DNA of 64,000 nucleotides from JACVRX01 sp963819885 (GTDB lineage: Bacteria; Actinomycetota; Actinomycetes; Jiangellales; Jiangellaceae): contig CAWFXV010000020.1 of the NCBI GenBank assembly GCA_963819885.1, positions 1 to 64,000 of the forward strand, given 5' to 3'. Positions 9,009 through 17,289 of this stretch are shown piece by piece. Numbering within the stretch: the stretch's first letter is position 1; each line of letters opens with the position of its first letter. Below the pieces are notes generated by a model that searched no databases, was not told where the DNA came from, and saw only the letters and a list, made by a program, of their open reading frames with translations. A program made the translations under genes and the position numbers.

Positions 9009-9190
9009 TCAGGCGAACGGTTTAGGTGCGCCCATCTCGTGATCGTCGTAATCGGCGAAAAGGTCACGGATTCGGCCCAGCGCCTCGACGGCGGCAGGGT
9101 GCGGTCGAACGCCAGCCGGCGGACAGCGCCGACCAGGGTGAGCAGTTCCGCCAAGCCATGGCGGCGGGGTTCGGGCATGATGTTGGACAC
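9009..9190 (-). pseudogene. Small conserved hypothetical gene with one-base deletion
   Basis: The start is ATG 9190 (SNIMPEPRRHGLAELLTLVG then AVRRLAFDRTLP). After a single missing base near 9087 the frame continues as EALGRIRDLFADYDDHEM to a stop at 9009. The restored product is about 60 residues, acidic at its end. The segment RRLAFDRTLP-SEALG(R/K)IRD is shared with the tail at 5872-5973, where the missing base is present. The family is not recognised. Confidence 0.5.
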
Positions 9191-9397
9191 GGCGGGGCTC
9201 CTTCCCGTCGAGGTTCCTCGGCTCGCGCTCCCAACGCATCGGCCGGGGGACCGCCTAGGTTACGAATAACCGGCGCACAACGTGGGCCGGTCTGCCGCGT
9301 TACCGCAGGTCACGCACAACGAAAGGTCGTGCGACAACGTGGCCTTACCTCTACCTTCGGTACTACGCGTTCAACTGAGCCTGGCCGAGGTGACCCG

Positions 9398-10696
9398 ATG
9401 CCGATCGAACGGGTCCGGCGCGCGTTCCTCGAGCGGCTGCCACTCGCTGAACGCACCGAAATCCTGTCCGCCCTGCGTGACGAGACGACCGGTGGCTTCG
9501 TCCTGCTCGTCGCGACGGCCGCAGCGCTGCTCTGGGCCAACCTCGGTACCGACTCCTATCTGTCGGTCGCGGGAACCGTGATTGGGCCGGCCGCTCTGCA
9601 CCTGGATCTGAGCGTCGCCACGTGGAGTGCTGACGCACTCCTCGTCGTGTTCTTCCTGGTAGCCGGGCTGGAACTGAAGCGAGAGATCGTCGTCGGTGAG
9701 CTTTCCGATCGGGCGACAGCAATTTTGCCGGCGGTCGCAGCGGTCTGCGGGATGGCCGTACCCGCCGCGGTCTACGTCGTGGTCAACGTCAGCATGGACG
9801 GGGAGCTCACCGGCTGGGCGGTACCGACGGCGACCGATATTGCGTTTGCTCTCGCTGTCCTTGCTGTGATCGGCTCACGGCTGCCGACATCGCTGCGCGC
9901 TTTTCTGTTGACGCTGGCAGTGGTCGACGACCTGCTGGCAATAACGATCATCGCGGTCTTCTTCACCCCGGACGTTTCGATTCTCCCGCTGATGGGAGCG
10001 GTCGGGCTGGTCGGGCTGTACGCCCTGCTGCAACGGCTTCGGGTTCGGGGATGGTGGATCTACCTGCCGATGTTCCTCGCTGCGTGGCTGCTGATCCACG
10101 AAAGCGGCGTGCATGCGACCGTGCTCGGTGTCGCCTTCGGTCTGGCCACCCGGGTCCGCCGGGACGACGGAGAGCACGAGTCGCCTGCCGAGCGGCTCGA
10201 GCACAGCATGCGGCCATTTTCAGCCGCCGTGTGCGTGCCGCTGTTCGCCTTGTTCGCGGCCGGCGTCGTGGTGTCTGCCGACACCATGCGGTTGATGCTC
10301 ACCGAACCGGTAGCGCTGGGCATTGTGCTCGGTCTTCTGGTCGGGAAAGGCCTCGGGATCGCGGTCGGCGCATACTTGACGGCTCGATTCACCCACGCCG
10401 AGCTCTCCGAGGATCTGTCCTGGTCAGACGTCGTCGGGGTTGCGGTGCTGGCCGGGATCGGCTTCACCGTGTCGTTGTTGATATCGGAGCTGGCATTCGA
10501 CTCGGACCCAGCGACCCTCGAGTTGGCGAAATCCGCCGTGCTGACCGGCTCGTTGCTGTCCGCGCTCGTCGCGTCGGTGATTCTGGCCCGGCGCAACGCG
10601 GTCTACCGTCGCATCGAGGAGGAAGACGGTCGCGACAGCGACCACGACGGCGTTCCCGACGTCTACGCGAGCGAACCGCCCGACCACGACGGTTGA
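9398..10696 (+). CDS. nhaA: Na+/H+ antiporter NhaA
   Basis: 432 residues of multi-span membrane protein. Hallmarks of NhaA are present: Asp147 in PTATDIAFALAVLAVIG and the Asp177-Asp178 pair in VVDDLLAITIIAVFF, matching the Na+-binding and H+-binding aspartates of the E. coli enzyme, and GIGFTVSLLISELAF near the C-terminus. It exports Na+ or Li+ in exchange for protons across the plasma membrane. ATG 9398 follows GAGG at 9387-9390; longer in-frame starts back to 9026 add only low-complexity sequence. It is unusual in ending with a hydrophilic tail containing DSDHDGVPDVY, a DxDxDG-like metal-binding pattern. The gene stands alone. Confidence 0.95.
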   Translation: MPIERVRRAFLERLPLAERTEILSALRDETTGGFVLLVATAAALLWANLGTDSYLSVAGTVIGPAALHLDLSVATWSADALLVVFFLVAGLELKREIVVGELSDRATAILPAVAAVCGMAVPAAVYVVVNVSMDGELTGWAVPTATDIAFALAVLAVIGSRLPTSLRAFLLTLAVVDDLLAITIIAVFFTPDVSILPLMGAVGLVGLYALLQRLRVRGWWIYLPMFLAAWLLIHESGVHATVLGVAFGLATRVRRDDGEHESPAERLEHSMRPFSAAVCVPLFALFAAGVVVSADTMRLMLTEPVALGIVLGLLVGKGLGIAVGAYLTARFTHAELSEDLSWSDVVGVAVLAGIGFTVSLLISELAFDSDPATLELAKSAVLTGSLLSALVASVILARRNAVYRRIEEEDGRDSDHDGVPDVYASEPPDHDG

Positions 10697-10782
10697 CCCT
10701 CGTGTCGATGTGCAGGTTCCCCGCGCTCGGGAAGCATTAGAGTCCCATCCCGGGAACGTCTTACGACGACGGGAGTACGAGC

Positions 10783-11196
10783 ATGGCAGCCCAGCCGACC
10801 GGCTCCGGCCCCGACTCCGAGGTCACCATCGGAACGCTCGTCGCCGGTATCCAGCAGGACATCACGACGCTGGTTCGCGCAGAGGTAGAGCTCGCCAAAG
10901 CCGAGCTGCGCGAAAGCGCCGGCCGGGTCGGTGCCGGTGCCGGCATGCTGGGCGCCGCGGCGTTCCTCGTCCTGCTCGCGGTCGTGCTGATCTCCATCGC
11001 GCTGGGTTACGGCCTGGTGGCGCTTGGCCTGCACCCCGGCTGGGCGTTCCTCATCGTGGCGGTCTTCTACCTGATCGTCGCCGCGATACTGGCTCTGTTG
11101 GGCCGTAGCCGGCTCGAGCGGATCCAGGGGCCCGAGCGCGCCAAGCGAGCCGCCGCCCGCGTCGGGCAGGCGCTTCGCCACGACACCGAGACGTGA
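10783..11196 (+). CDS. Actinobacterial holin-X family membrane protein
   Basis: 137 residues: an N-terminal amphipathic helix (GTLVAGIQQDITTLVRAEVEL), two membrane spans (AAAFLVLLAVVLISIALGYGL and FLIVAVFYLIVAAILALLG) and a basic tail. This is the Holin-X/phage-holin-3_6 pattern (PF07332). No lytic role is established for the chromosomal copies. It corresponds in position to M. tuberculosis Rv3669 and overlaps the next gene by 4 bases (GTGA), so the two are translationally coupled. Confidence 0.85.
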   Translation: MAAQPTGSGPDSEVTIGTLVAGIQQDITTLVRAEVELAKAELRESAGRVGAGAGMLGAAAFLVLLAVVLISIALGYGLVALGLHPGWAFLIVAVFYLIVAAILALLGRSRLERIQGPERAKRAAARVGQALRHDTET

Positions 11197-12113
11197 ACGG
11201 CAACGGGTCTCTACGCGACACTGTCGACGTTCCCGGCCCGTGGGAGCACCGGTACATCGCCGCGAACGGCGCGCGCTTCCATGTCGCATCGATGGGCGAC
11301 GGCCCGCTGCTCGTGCTTCTGCACGGCTTTCCGGAGTTCTGGTGGGCCTGGCGCGACCAGCTGCCTGAGTTGGCGGCCGCCGGCTGGCGCACCGTTGCCA
11401 TGGACCTGCGCGGCTACGGCGGGAGCGACAAGACACCGCGGGGATACGATCCGGCCACGCTGACCGCAGACGTGACCGGAGTCGTGCGGTCGCTGGGTGA
11501 GCAACAGGCCGTGCTGATCGGCCACGGCTGGGGCGGTTACGTCGCCTGGGCAACAGCGGTCTTGCGGCCGGCCCACGTCAGTGCCCTTGCCGTCCTCTCG
11601 ATGCCGCACCCGCTGGAACTCCGCCACAACCTACTTCGAGGGCGGCGGCAGGCCGGGCATCTCCTTGGTGTCCAGACCCCGGCAATTCCCGAACGCCGCC
11701 TGGTCGCGAACGACGCCGCCTACGTCGAAACACTGCTGCGGCGGTGGGTGGGCCCAGAATCGGAGTTTCCCGACCCAGCCGCGGCGGCTCGCTACCGCGC
11801 CGCCATGCGCCTGTGGCCGGCACCGCATTGCGCGCTCGAGTACCACCGTTGGGCCGTGCGTTCGATGGCCCGTGCCGACGGCCGACGGTTCGCCGTCCGC
11901 ATGGAGGAGCCGATCGCCGTGCCGGTTCTGCAGGTGCACGGCGGAGCGGACCGAACTGTCGTTGCCCGGGCCGCGGCGAAGTCGCACCGCCACGTAACCG
12001 GCCCGCACCGCTTCGTCCGCTTCGAAGGAGTCGGCCATTTCCCGCACGAGGAAGTGCCCGACCGGCTCACCGACGAAGTGCTCGACTGGCTGCACGACCT
12101 GCCGAAGCCGTGA
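11193..12113 (+). CDS. Alpha/beta hydrolase, epoxide-hydrolase-like (EphE position), nucleophile not conserved
   Basis: 306 residues. Epoxide-hydrolase features are present: HGFPE oxyanion-hole motif at residues 44-48, DLRGYGGSDKP-type motif near residue 71, a cap region and a C-terminal histidine in GVGHFPHEE. The nucleophile elbow reads GHGWGG, so residue 112 is Gly where epoxide hydrolases have Asp and serine hydrolases have Ser. Either the protein has lost hydrolysis or it uses another residue. The start is GTG 11193, overlapping the holin-X stop. The place next to holin-X and marP is that of ephE (Rv3670) in M. tuberculosis. It converges with marP, 22 bases apart. Confidence 0.85.
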   Translation: MNGNGSLRDTVDVPGPWEHRYIAANGARFHVASMGDGPLLVLLHGFPEFWWAWRDQLPELAAAGWRTVAMDLRGYGGSDKTPRGYDPATLTADVTGVVRSLGEQQAVLIGHGWGGYVAWATAVLRPAHVSALAVLSMPHPLELRHNLLRGRRQAGHLLGVQTPAIPERRLVANDAAYVETLLRRWVGPESEFPDPAAAARYRAAMRLWPAPHCALEYHRWAVRSMARADGRRFAVRMEEPIAVPVLQVHGGADRTVVARAAAKSHRHVTGPHRFVRFEGVGHFPHEEVPDRLTDEVLDWLHDLPKP

Positions 12114-12135
12114 CGAATCCCACCTCTCCGCCGGG

Positions 12136-13323
12136 TCAGGTGCAGACGCCGGTGGGGACCGGTTCGGTCGCGGCGGCGGCCTCGAGTGCCTGGCTGACCT
12201 CGCTCGGCGCCAAGGCATAACCCGTGTCGGGGTCGGTCAAAGACGCCGCAAACACGACCCCGAGAACCAATCCGTCGCCTGCGACCAACGGGCCGCCTGA
12301 ATTTCCCGGCCGGACCTCTCCCCTGATCGCGAGCACATCACGGCTGACGGTTCCATCGTCATAGATGTCACTGCCGAGCAGGGCATGCTCGCCGCGGATC
12401 CGTACCGGCTCGGTGCGCAACTGCTCATTTCCCGGATACCCGACGACGGCGGCGTGCTCACCGGCAGCTGTGTCGTCGCGGAAATCGAGAGTCGCCAGAT
12501 CCAGGCCGGGAACTGCCAGCACCGCCACGTCAGTGCGCGGATCGAAATGCACGACGCGCGACTCGAGCGGTTCGGCATCGGGTGCGGTGACGATCGGCGC
12601 CGCGACTCCGGCGACGACGTGCGCGTTGGTCATCACACGCTCCGGCGCGACCACGAAACCCGAGCCTTCGATGACCCGGCTGCACGAGTCGGCTCGCCCG
12701 ATGACCTTGACGACGCTGGCCGTCGCCGCTCGGATCTCCGGGTCGCGACTCAGCGTCGCCTCCGGCGCGCCGACGTCGTGGATGGGCTCCGGCACCCAGG
12801 GCGCAACGACCTCCGGGAACCGGCCCGCGGAGACGACCGATTCAAAGGCATCGCGCAGAGCGTCGGGTGAAACCGGCACGACACCGTCGACGGTCTTGAG
12901 GATCTTGGACTCGCGAACGGCGGCGGACGCGTACGGAATCGCCGAGGACGAAATCGCCAGGCCAACCGCCCAAGCGCCGATCAGCAGGCCGACAACGGCG
13001 AGCAACGCGCCGGCCAGCCCGTCGATGTGGCGCGCCGGCTCTGAAGACACCTTGGACCGCACCCACCCGCCGGCCCAGGCAAGCAACCCCTGACCGATCG
13101 AGGCGATCGCGAGCACCATCAGCACGGCCAGCACAGAGACTCCCAGGCTGGGCTCCAGACCGCCGAGTACCACCGGTACGAGAAGCAGGCCGGCAATCGC
13201 TCCTCCCACGAAGCCCACGAATGACAGCAGGCCAACCACGAAGCCGTGGACCCAGCCCGTGTACGTCACGACGAGAGCGAGCACGATCACCAGCCAGTCG
13301 ACCAGGTTGAGCCCGAAAATCAC
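12136..13323 (-). CDS. marP: MarP-like membrane-bound serine protease
   Basis: 395 residues: four hydrophobic spans in residues 1-125 (CvpA/colicin-V-like) followed by a chymotrypsin-fold protease domain. His235 (NAHVVAG), Asp265 (RTDVAVLAV) and Ser342 (RPGNSGGP) form the triad, within one residue of the M. tuberculosis MarP numbering. Cys214 and Cys394 match the regulatory disulfide of MarP. MarP is needed for acid and oxidative stress resistance in the periplasm. The start GTG 13323 overlaps the NUDIX stop by 4 bases, and the gene ends an nth-NUDIX-marP operon. Confidence 0.92.
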   Translation of the reverse strand: MIFGLNLVDWLVIVLALVVTYTGWVHGFVVGLLSFVGFVGGAIAGLLLVPVVLGGLEPSLGVSVLAVLMVLAIASIGQGLLAWAGGWVRSKVSSEPARHIDGLAGALLAVVGLLIGAWAVGLAISSSAIPYASAAVRESKILKTVDGVVPVSPDALRDAFESVVSAGRFPEVVAPWVPEPIHDVGAPEATLSRDPEIRAATASVVKVIGRADSCSRVIEGSGFVVAPERVMTNAHVVAGVAAPIVTAPDAEPLESRVVHFDPRTDVAVLAVPGLDLATLDFRDDTAAGEHAAVVGYPGNEQLRTEPVRIRGEHALLGSDIYDDGTVSRDVLAIRGEVRPGNSGGPLVAGDGLVLGVVFAASLTDPDTGYALAPSEVSQALEAAAATEPVPTGVCT

Positions 13324-13991
13324 TGAGTGTTCGCTCCCTCGGCCAGCGGTACGCGCTCGACCCGGTCGCGGTCCCACGGTTGGGACAGCCCGCCGGCCTC
13401 GAGCAGCCAGCTGAGAACTCTGGCCGTGAAACCCCAGACGAGCAGCCCGTCGACACGGAACGCCGGGCCGACGTGTCCGCTCGGGTGATACACCCGAAGC
13501 CGGTTGGCCGGTTCGACGAAATGCCCGACGGGAATTCGGTGCACGGAAGCGACCTCGGCGCTGTCGACGACAGCGACTGGCGACGGCGTCCGCCACCACG
13601 CAAGGACTGGGGTGACGACGTATTCGCCGGCGGGCAGCCACAACTGCGGGAGGGTGGCGAGCACGTCGATTCCGGCCGGATCGACTCCGGTTTCCTCCCG
13701 GGCTTCTCGTAACGCAGCGCCGACCGGACCATCGTCGTCTGGATCGATCACCCCCCCGGGAAAGGCAGGCATCCCGGCATGACTGCGTAGCCCCGGGGCG
13801 CGCTCGATGAGCAGGACGTCGGGTATGGACCTGCCGCCGTCCACAGATTCCCCGAACAGCGCGAGCACCGCGGCGGCCCGCCCGGTGCCCGGCTGCGGTG
13901 CCGCATGCCGTGACAACTGTTCGACCCTGACATCGCCGACCGCGTCGACGATGGCGCGCAGCCAACCCGGCGGCTGACTGGCGAGACTCAC
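13320..13991 (-). CDS. NUDIX hydrolase, coenzyme A pyrophosphatase type
   Basis: 223 residues. The Nudix box runs as GGVIDPDDDGPVGAALREAR then EETG, with the CoA-pyrophosphatase-like DDDGPVGAALRE core. LLIERAPGLRSHAGMPAFPGG precedes it, as in CoA/acyl-CoA diphosphatases (UPF0035 group). It is expected to split CoA or related nucleotide diphosphates. GTG 13991 overlaps the nth stop, and its own stop overlaps marP. This matches the Rv3672c position. Confidence 0.88.
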   Translation of the reverse strand: MSLASQPPGWLRAIVDAVGDVRVEQLSRHAAPQPGTGRAAAVLALFGESVDGGRSIPDVLLIERAPGLRSHAGMPAFPGGVIDPDDDGPVGAALREAREETGVDPAGIDVLATLPQLWLPAGEYVVTPVLAWWRTPSPVAVVDSAEVASVHRIPVGHFVEPANRLRVYHPSGHVGPAFRVDGLLVWGFTARVLSWLLEAGGLSQPWDRDRVERVPLAEGANTQ

Positions 13992-14695
13992 TCAGGTCCC
14001 TTCAGCAGCTTGGCGGCTACGGCCGAGTCGGTCGGACCCTCGCCGTAAGACGGACAGAGCCGAGCGAGCGGACACGCGCCGCAGGCGGGTTGGCGCGCGT
14101 GGCAGCAGCGTCGACCGTGCCAGATCAACCGGTGCGAGAGAATCGTCCACTCCCGCTTCGGGATGAGTGCGGCAACGTCCGCCTCGACCTTGTCGGCATC
14201 GGTGTTGATGGTCCAGCCGAACCGACGGGCGAGCCGGCCGAAATGGGTGTCGACCGTGATCCCGGGCACCCCGAACGCATTGCCGAGGACGACGTTCGCC
14301 GTCTTACGCCCGACTCCCGGCAGGGTCACCAGATCCTGCATGCGGCTGGGAACCTCGCCACCGAACCGCTCCACGATGGCCTGTGAGAGCCCGATGATCG
14401 ACTGCGTCTTGGCGCGGAAGAACCCGGTCGACTGGATGATGGCCTCGACGTCGGCGCGGTCGGCGGCGGCCAGGACGGCGGGGCCGGGGTACGTGGCGAA
14501 CAACGTCGGCGTGACCATGTTGACCCGGACATCAGTGGTCTGCGCCGAGAGGACGGTCGCGATGAGCAGCTCGAACGGCGAGGTGAAGTCGAGCTCGCAA
14601 TGGGCATCGGGATAGACCAGCGCCAGCTCGCGGTTGATCCGTCGGGCCCGGCGGACGAGCGCGAGCCGCGACTCCTCCCGTACGGCTGCCGACAT
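13988..14695 (-). CDS. nth: Endonuclease III
   Basis: 235 residues. It has FELLIATVLSAQTTD, the helix-hairpin-helix LPGVGRKTANVVL with the catalytic Lys, the catalytic Asp in VDTHFGRLARR, and the [4Fe-4S] cluster ligands C-x6-C-x2-C-x5-C in the segment CHARQPACGACPLARLC. It removes oxidised pyrimidines in base-excision repair. It is the first gene of the nth-NUDIX-marP operon and divergent from crp, with 146 bases between the two starts. Confidence 0.97.
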   Translation of the reverse strand: MSAAVREESRLALVRRARRINRELALVYPDAHCELDFTSPFELLIATVLSAQTTDVRVNMVTPTLFATYPGPAVLAAADRADVEAIIQSTGFFRAKTQSIIGLSQAIVERFGGEVPSRMQDLVTLPGVGRKTANVVLGNAFGVPGITVDTHFGRLARRFGWTINTDADKVEADVAALIPKREWTILSHRLIWHGRRCCHARQPACGACPLARLCPSYGEGPTDSAVAAKLLKGPE

Positions 14696-14841
14696 CGCTC
14701 CAGCCTAAGAGGTCGCAGCTGACACTGGCTGCCAAGCGGATCCATGGCCGGGTTTGGGCTCGGCATGGAGCATGATCCGCCATGATGTGAGCGAGAAACA
14801 CTTTGGACGCCTGGCCCACCGATCGCGCACGAGGAGGCCTC

Positions 14842-15516
14842 GTGGACGACGTGCTACGCAGCGCGCCGCTGTTCCGCGAGCTCGACGACGAAGCCGCGGC
14901 GGCCCTGCGTTCCTCGATGGTCGAGGTCAAGCTCGTCCGCGGCGAGGTTCTCTTCCGTGAAGGCGACGAGGGCGACCGCGTTTACGTCGTCATCAGCGGC
15001 AAGATCAAACTTGGTCGCACGTCTCCCGACGGGCGCGAAAACCTGCTGGCACTGCTCGGCCCGGGTCAGATGTTCGGTGAACTGTCAGTTTTCGATCCTG
15101 GACCGCGCAGCGCTACCGTCACGGCCGTAACGGATGCGACGCTGCTCGGACTCGGCCACACCGACCTTCTCCCTTGGCTGACCGGCCGCCCCGAGGTCGC
15201 GCGCGGCCTGCTTCTGCAGTTCGCGCAGCGGCTGCGCCGATCCAACGACACGCTCGCCGATCTGGTTTTCTCCGACGTGCCGGGCCGAGTGGCCAAGCAG
15301 CTGCTGGATCTGTCGACCCGGTTCGGCGTCGTCTCCGACGAAGGCGTTCGCGTCGTGCACGATCTCACTCAGGAAGAGCTGGCGCAGCTCGTGGGAGCGT
15401 CGCGCGAAACCGTGAACAAGGCCCTCGCCGACTTCGCCGGCCGCGGCTGGTTGCGGCTCGAGCAGCGCTCGGTCGTCCTGCTCGACATCGAGCGGTTGCG
15501 TCGACGCGCTCGCTGA
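14842..15516 (+). CDS. crp: Crp/Fnr-family transcription regulator
   Basis: 224 residues from GTG 14842 with GAGGAGG at 14831-14837. The cyclic-nucleotide domain has GEVLFREGDEGDRVYVVISG and the phosphate-binding cassette FGELSVFDPGPRSATVTA. The hinge LADLVFSDVPGRVAKQLL leads to the helix-turn-helix LTQEELAQLVGASRETVNKA. The match to M. tuberculosis Crp (Rv3676) is close across the whole length, so cAMP-dependent DNA binding is expected. It is divergent from nth. Confidence 0.95.
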   Translation: MDDVLRSAPLFRELDDEAAAALRSSMVEVKLVRGEVLFREGDEGDRVYVVISGKIKLGRTSPDGRENLLALLGPGQMFGELSVFDPGPRSATVTAVTDATLLGLGHTDLLPWLTGRPEVARGLLLQFAQRLRRSNDTLADLVFSDVPGRVAKQLLDLSTRFGVVSDEGVRVVHDLTQEELAQLVGASRETVNKALADFAGRGWLRLEQRSVVLLDIERLRRRAR

Positions 15517-15535
15517 GCTCGTTATCGGCCGGTCT

Positions 15536-15604
15536 GGAGTCGTCGTCCCCGCCCCGGACGCCTACGGCGTCCCTACGCCCGACCACACCCCGGACGACGA
15601 CTCC
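15536..15604. terminator. Nested inverted repeat between convergent crp and MBL genes
   Basis: An outer 13-bp perfect repeat, GGAGTCGTCGTCC (15536-15548) with GGACGACGACTCC (15592-15604), encloses an inner hairpin GGACGCC-TAC-GGCGTCC at 15556-15572. It lies 20 bases after the crp stop and probably acts as a bidirectional terminator. Confidence 0.65.
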
Positions 15605-15658
15605 GACCGCTCAACACTTCTGCTCGGCGCGGATCGCACTCGATGTCGAGCAGCACGA

Positions 15659-16414
15659 TCAACCGCTGCTCTCGTTGTTTAGGTAGTCGAGTTGGGCGCG
15701 GACGGACTGCTCGGCCGCCGGCCAGAGTGTCCGGTCCACGTCGGAGTAGACGACCTCGACGACCTCTCGCGGTGTCCGGGCTCCGGCGGCGAGGGCAGCG
15801 CGCACCTGGTCCAGCCGTTCCCGCCGGTGAGCGAGGTACTCCGCCGCGACTGCTGCGACGTCGGGCCGAACCGGGCCGTGGCCCGGCAACAGCACAGCTC
15901 CCCGCAGCTCACGCAGGCGTGCGAGGGACCCGAGGTACTGACCCAGCCGGCCGTCGGGATGTGCGACGACCGTCGTCCCGCGGCCCAGGATCGTGTCGCC
16001 GGTGAGAACGACCGTTTCGTCTCGTGCCCTGACGACGAACGACACCGAGTCGGCGGTGTGCCCCGGTGTATGCAAGACCTGGATGTCGAGGCCAGCAATG
16101 TCCAGCGTTGCGCCGTCGACTGTGAGCGGCTCGCCGTCGATACACAACAGTGGGTCCTTCGCCAGCGTCGGCGCCCCGGTCAGCTGATGGAATCGTCGTG
16201 CCCCCCCACAGTGGTCGAGATGACCGTGGGTCAACAGGACGGCGGAAACCGGGGTATGGGCCTCGACCGCCCTCAGGTGCTCATCGAGCAACGGTCCGGG
16301 ATCAACGACCACGTTGCCCGTGGCGCCGGAGAGCACATACGTGTTGGTGCCGTCCAGCGTCATCGGTCCGGGGTTGTCCGCCCGGACCAGCCGGCACCAG
16401 GCCGGGAGCTTCAC
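15659..16414 (-). CDS. MBL-fold metallo-hydrolase (LACTB2-like)
   Basis: 251 residues with the zinc motif THGHLDHCGG, then LHTPGHTADSVSF, VVLTGDTILGRGTTVV and LLPGHGPVRPD. The C-terminal helical part is of the LACTB2/beta-lactamase-like type. It is a di-zinc hydrolase, with RNA endonuclease activity known for LACTB2, but the substrate here is unknown. The order matches Rv3677c. The start GTG 16414 overlaps the upstream NUDIX stop by 4 bases. Confidence 0.88.
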   Translation of the reverse strand: MKLPAWCRLVRADNPGPMTLDGTNTYVLSGATGNVVVDPGPLLDEHLRAVEAHTPVSAVLLTHGHLDHCGGARRFHQLTGAPTLAKDPLLCIDGEPLTVDGATLDIAGLDIQVLHTPGHTADSVSFVVRARDETVVLTGDTILGRGTTVVAHPDGRLGQYLGSLARLRELRGAVLLPGHGPVRPDVAAVAAEYLAHRRERLDQVRAALAAGARTPREVVEVVYSDVDRTLWPAAEQSVRAQLDYLNNESSG

Positions 16415-17286
16415 GTCGGCTCGCCCGCTTCGTCGCCCGGGTCGTCACCGGGAAACCCCGATTCGTCAGGCAGCACAACGCTGATCTCGCCGTCGACCTC
16501 GACCCATCCGGGGGTCACCGTCTCGATCACCCGTCCCGCCGCGGCGGCCAATGCGTCGGCAGTCTTGCCGTAGCCCGCCAACTCGTCGAGCACCGCCCAG
16601 GTGGGTGGCAACATCGCGGCGTGACCGGCCGCAGCAGCCGAGATTGCCTGCCTAGGAAGCGTCCAGAAGGCCTTTTCGGCCTCCCCCGACACGTCGCGCG
16701 CCTGCTGCCCGGCCGGCAGCGCCGCGAGAAAGAACCAGGTGTCGTACCGCCGCGGTTCGAACCGTGGGGTGACCCAGTGGGCCCACGGCCGAAGTAGGTC
16801 CGATCGCACCCTGAGGCCTCTCCGCTCAAGCAGCTCGGAGAGGGCGAGCCGGCGCTCGACAAGTGCGCGGCGGTCGCTCTCCCACGCCGGGCCGGCCGGC
16901 GTGATCGGGGAACCGTCCAGCTCCGAAGCCAGCAGGACGCCGGACTCCTCGAAGGTCTCGCGGATGGCCGCACAGACGAATCCGCGAGCCAACGGAACCG
17001 ACGTTCCTAGCCGTTCGGCCCAGGCCGACGGATCGTCACCGAGCCAGCCGAGCGAATGATCGTCGGCATCGCGCGGGTCGACGGCTCCACCAGGGAACGC
17101 CTGCATGCCAGCGGCGAAGGGCATGCTCGTCTGGCGCCGCAGCAGGTAGACCTCGATGCCGGCGGCCGTGTCCCGTAGCAGTGCGACGGTCGCGGCCGGC
17201 CGAGGATGCACAGCTGGGAGTCTTCTCGCGACGAACTCCCGCGCCCGCTCGGCCAGTGCGGGCGGTAGGGACCGCGAGGATGGCAC
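16411..17286 (-). CDS. NUDIX hydrolase (NUDT19-like)
   Basis: 291 residues. The Nudix box is split by an insertion: QAFPGGAVDPRDAD lies early and FVCAAIRETFEESGVLL about 30 residues later, an arrangement typical of the NUDT19/acyl-CoA diphosphatase group. YLLRRQTSMPFAAGMQAF precedes it. It is likely to hydrolyse CoA or other nucleoside-diphosphate derivatives. The C-terminus is acidic (VVLPDESGFPGDDPGDE). The start GTG 17286 is 3 bases after the RidA stop. This gene is additional to the M. tuberculosis set at this locus. Confidence 0.82.
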   Translation of the reverse strand: MPSSRSLPPALAERAREFVARRLPAVHPRPAATVALLRDTAAGIEVYLLRRQTSMPFAAGMQAFPGGAVDPRDADDHSLGWLGDDPSAWAERLGTSVPLARGFVCAAIRETFEESGVLLASELDGSPITPAGPAWESDRRALVERRLALSELLERRGLRVRSDLLRPWAHWVTPRFEPRRYDTWFFLAALPAGQQARDVSGEAEKAFWTLPRQAISAAAAGHAAMLPPTWAVLDELAGYGKTADALAAAAGRVIETVTPGWVEVDGEISVVLPDESGFPGDDPGDEAGEPT

Positions 17287-17289
17287 CAG

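Noticed and set aside
14786..14801. A possible Crp site (TGTGA half-site) between nth and crp
   Set aside because: Only one half-site matches the TGTGA-N6-TCACA consensus; the other half is poor, so autoregulation is not supported by sequence.
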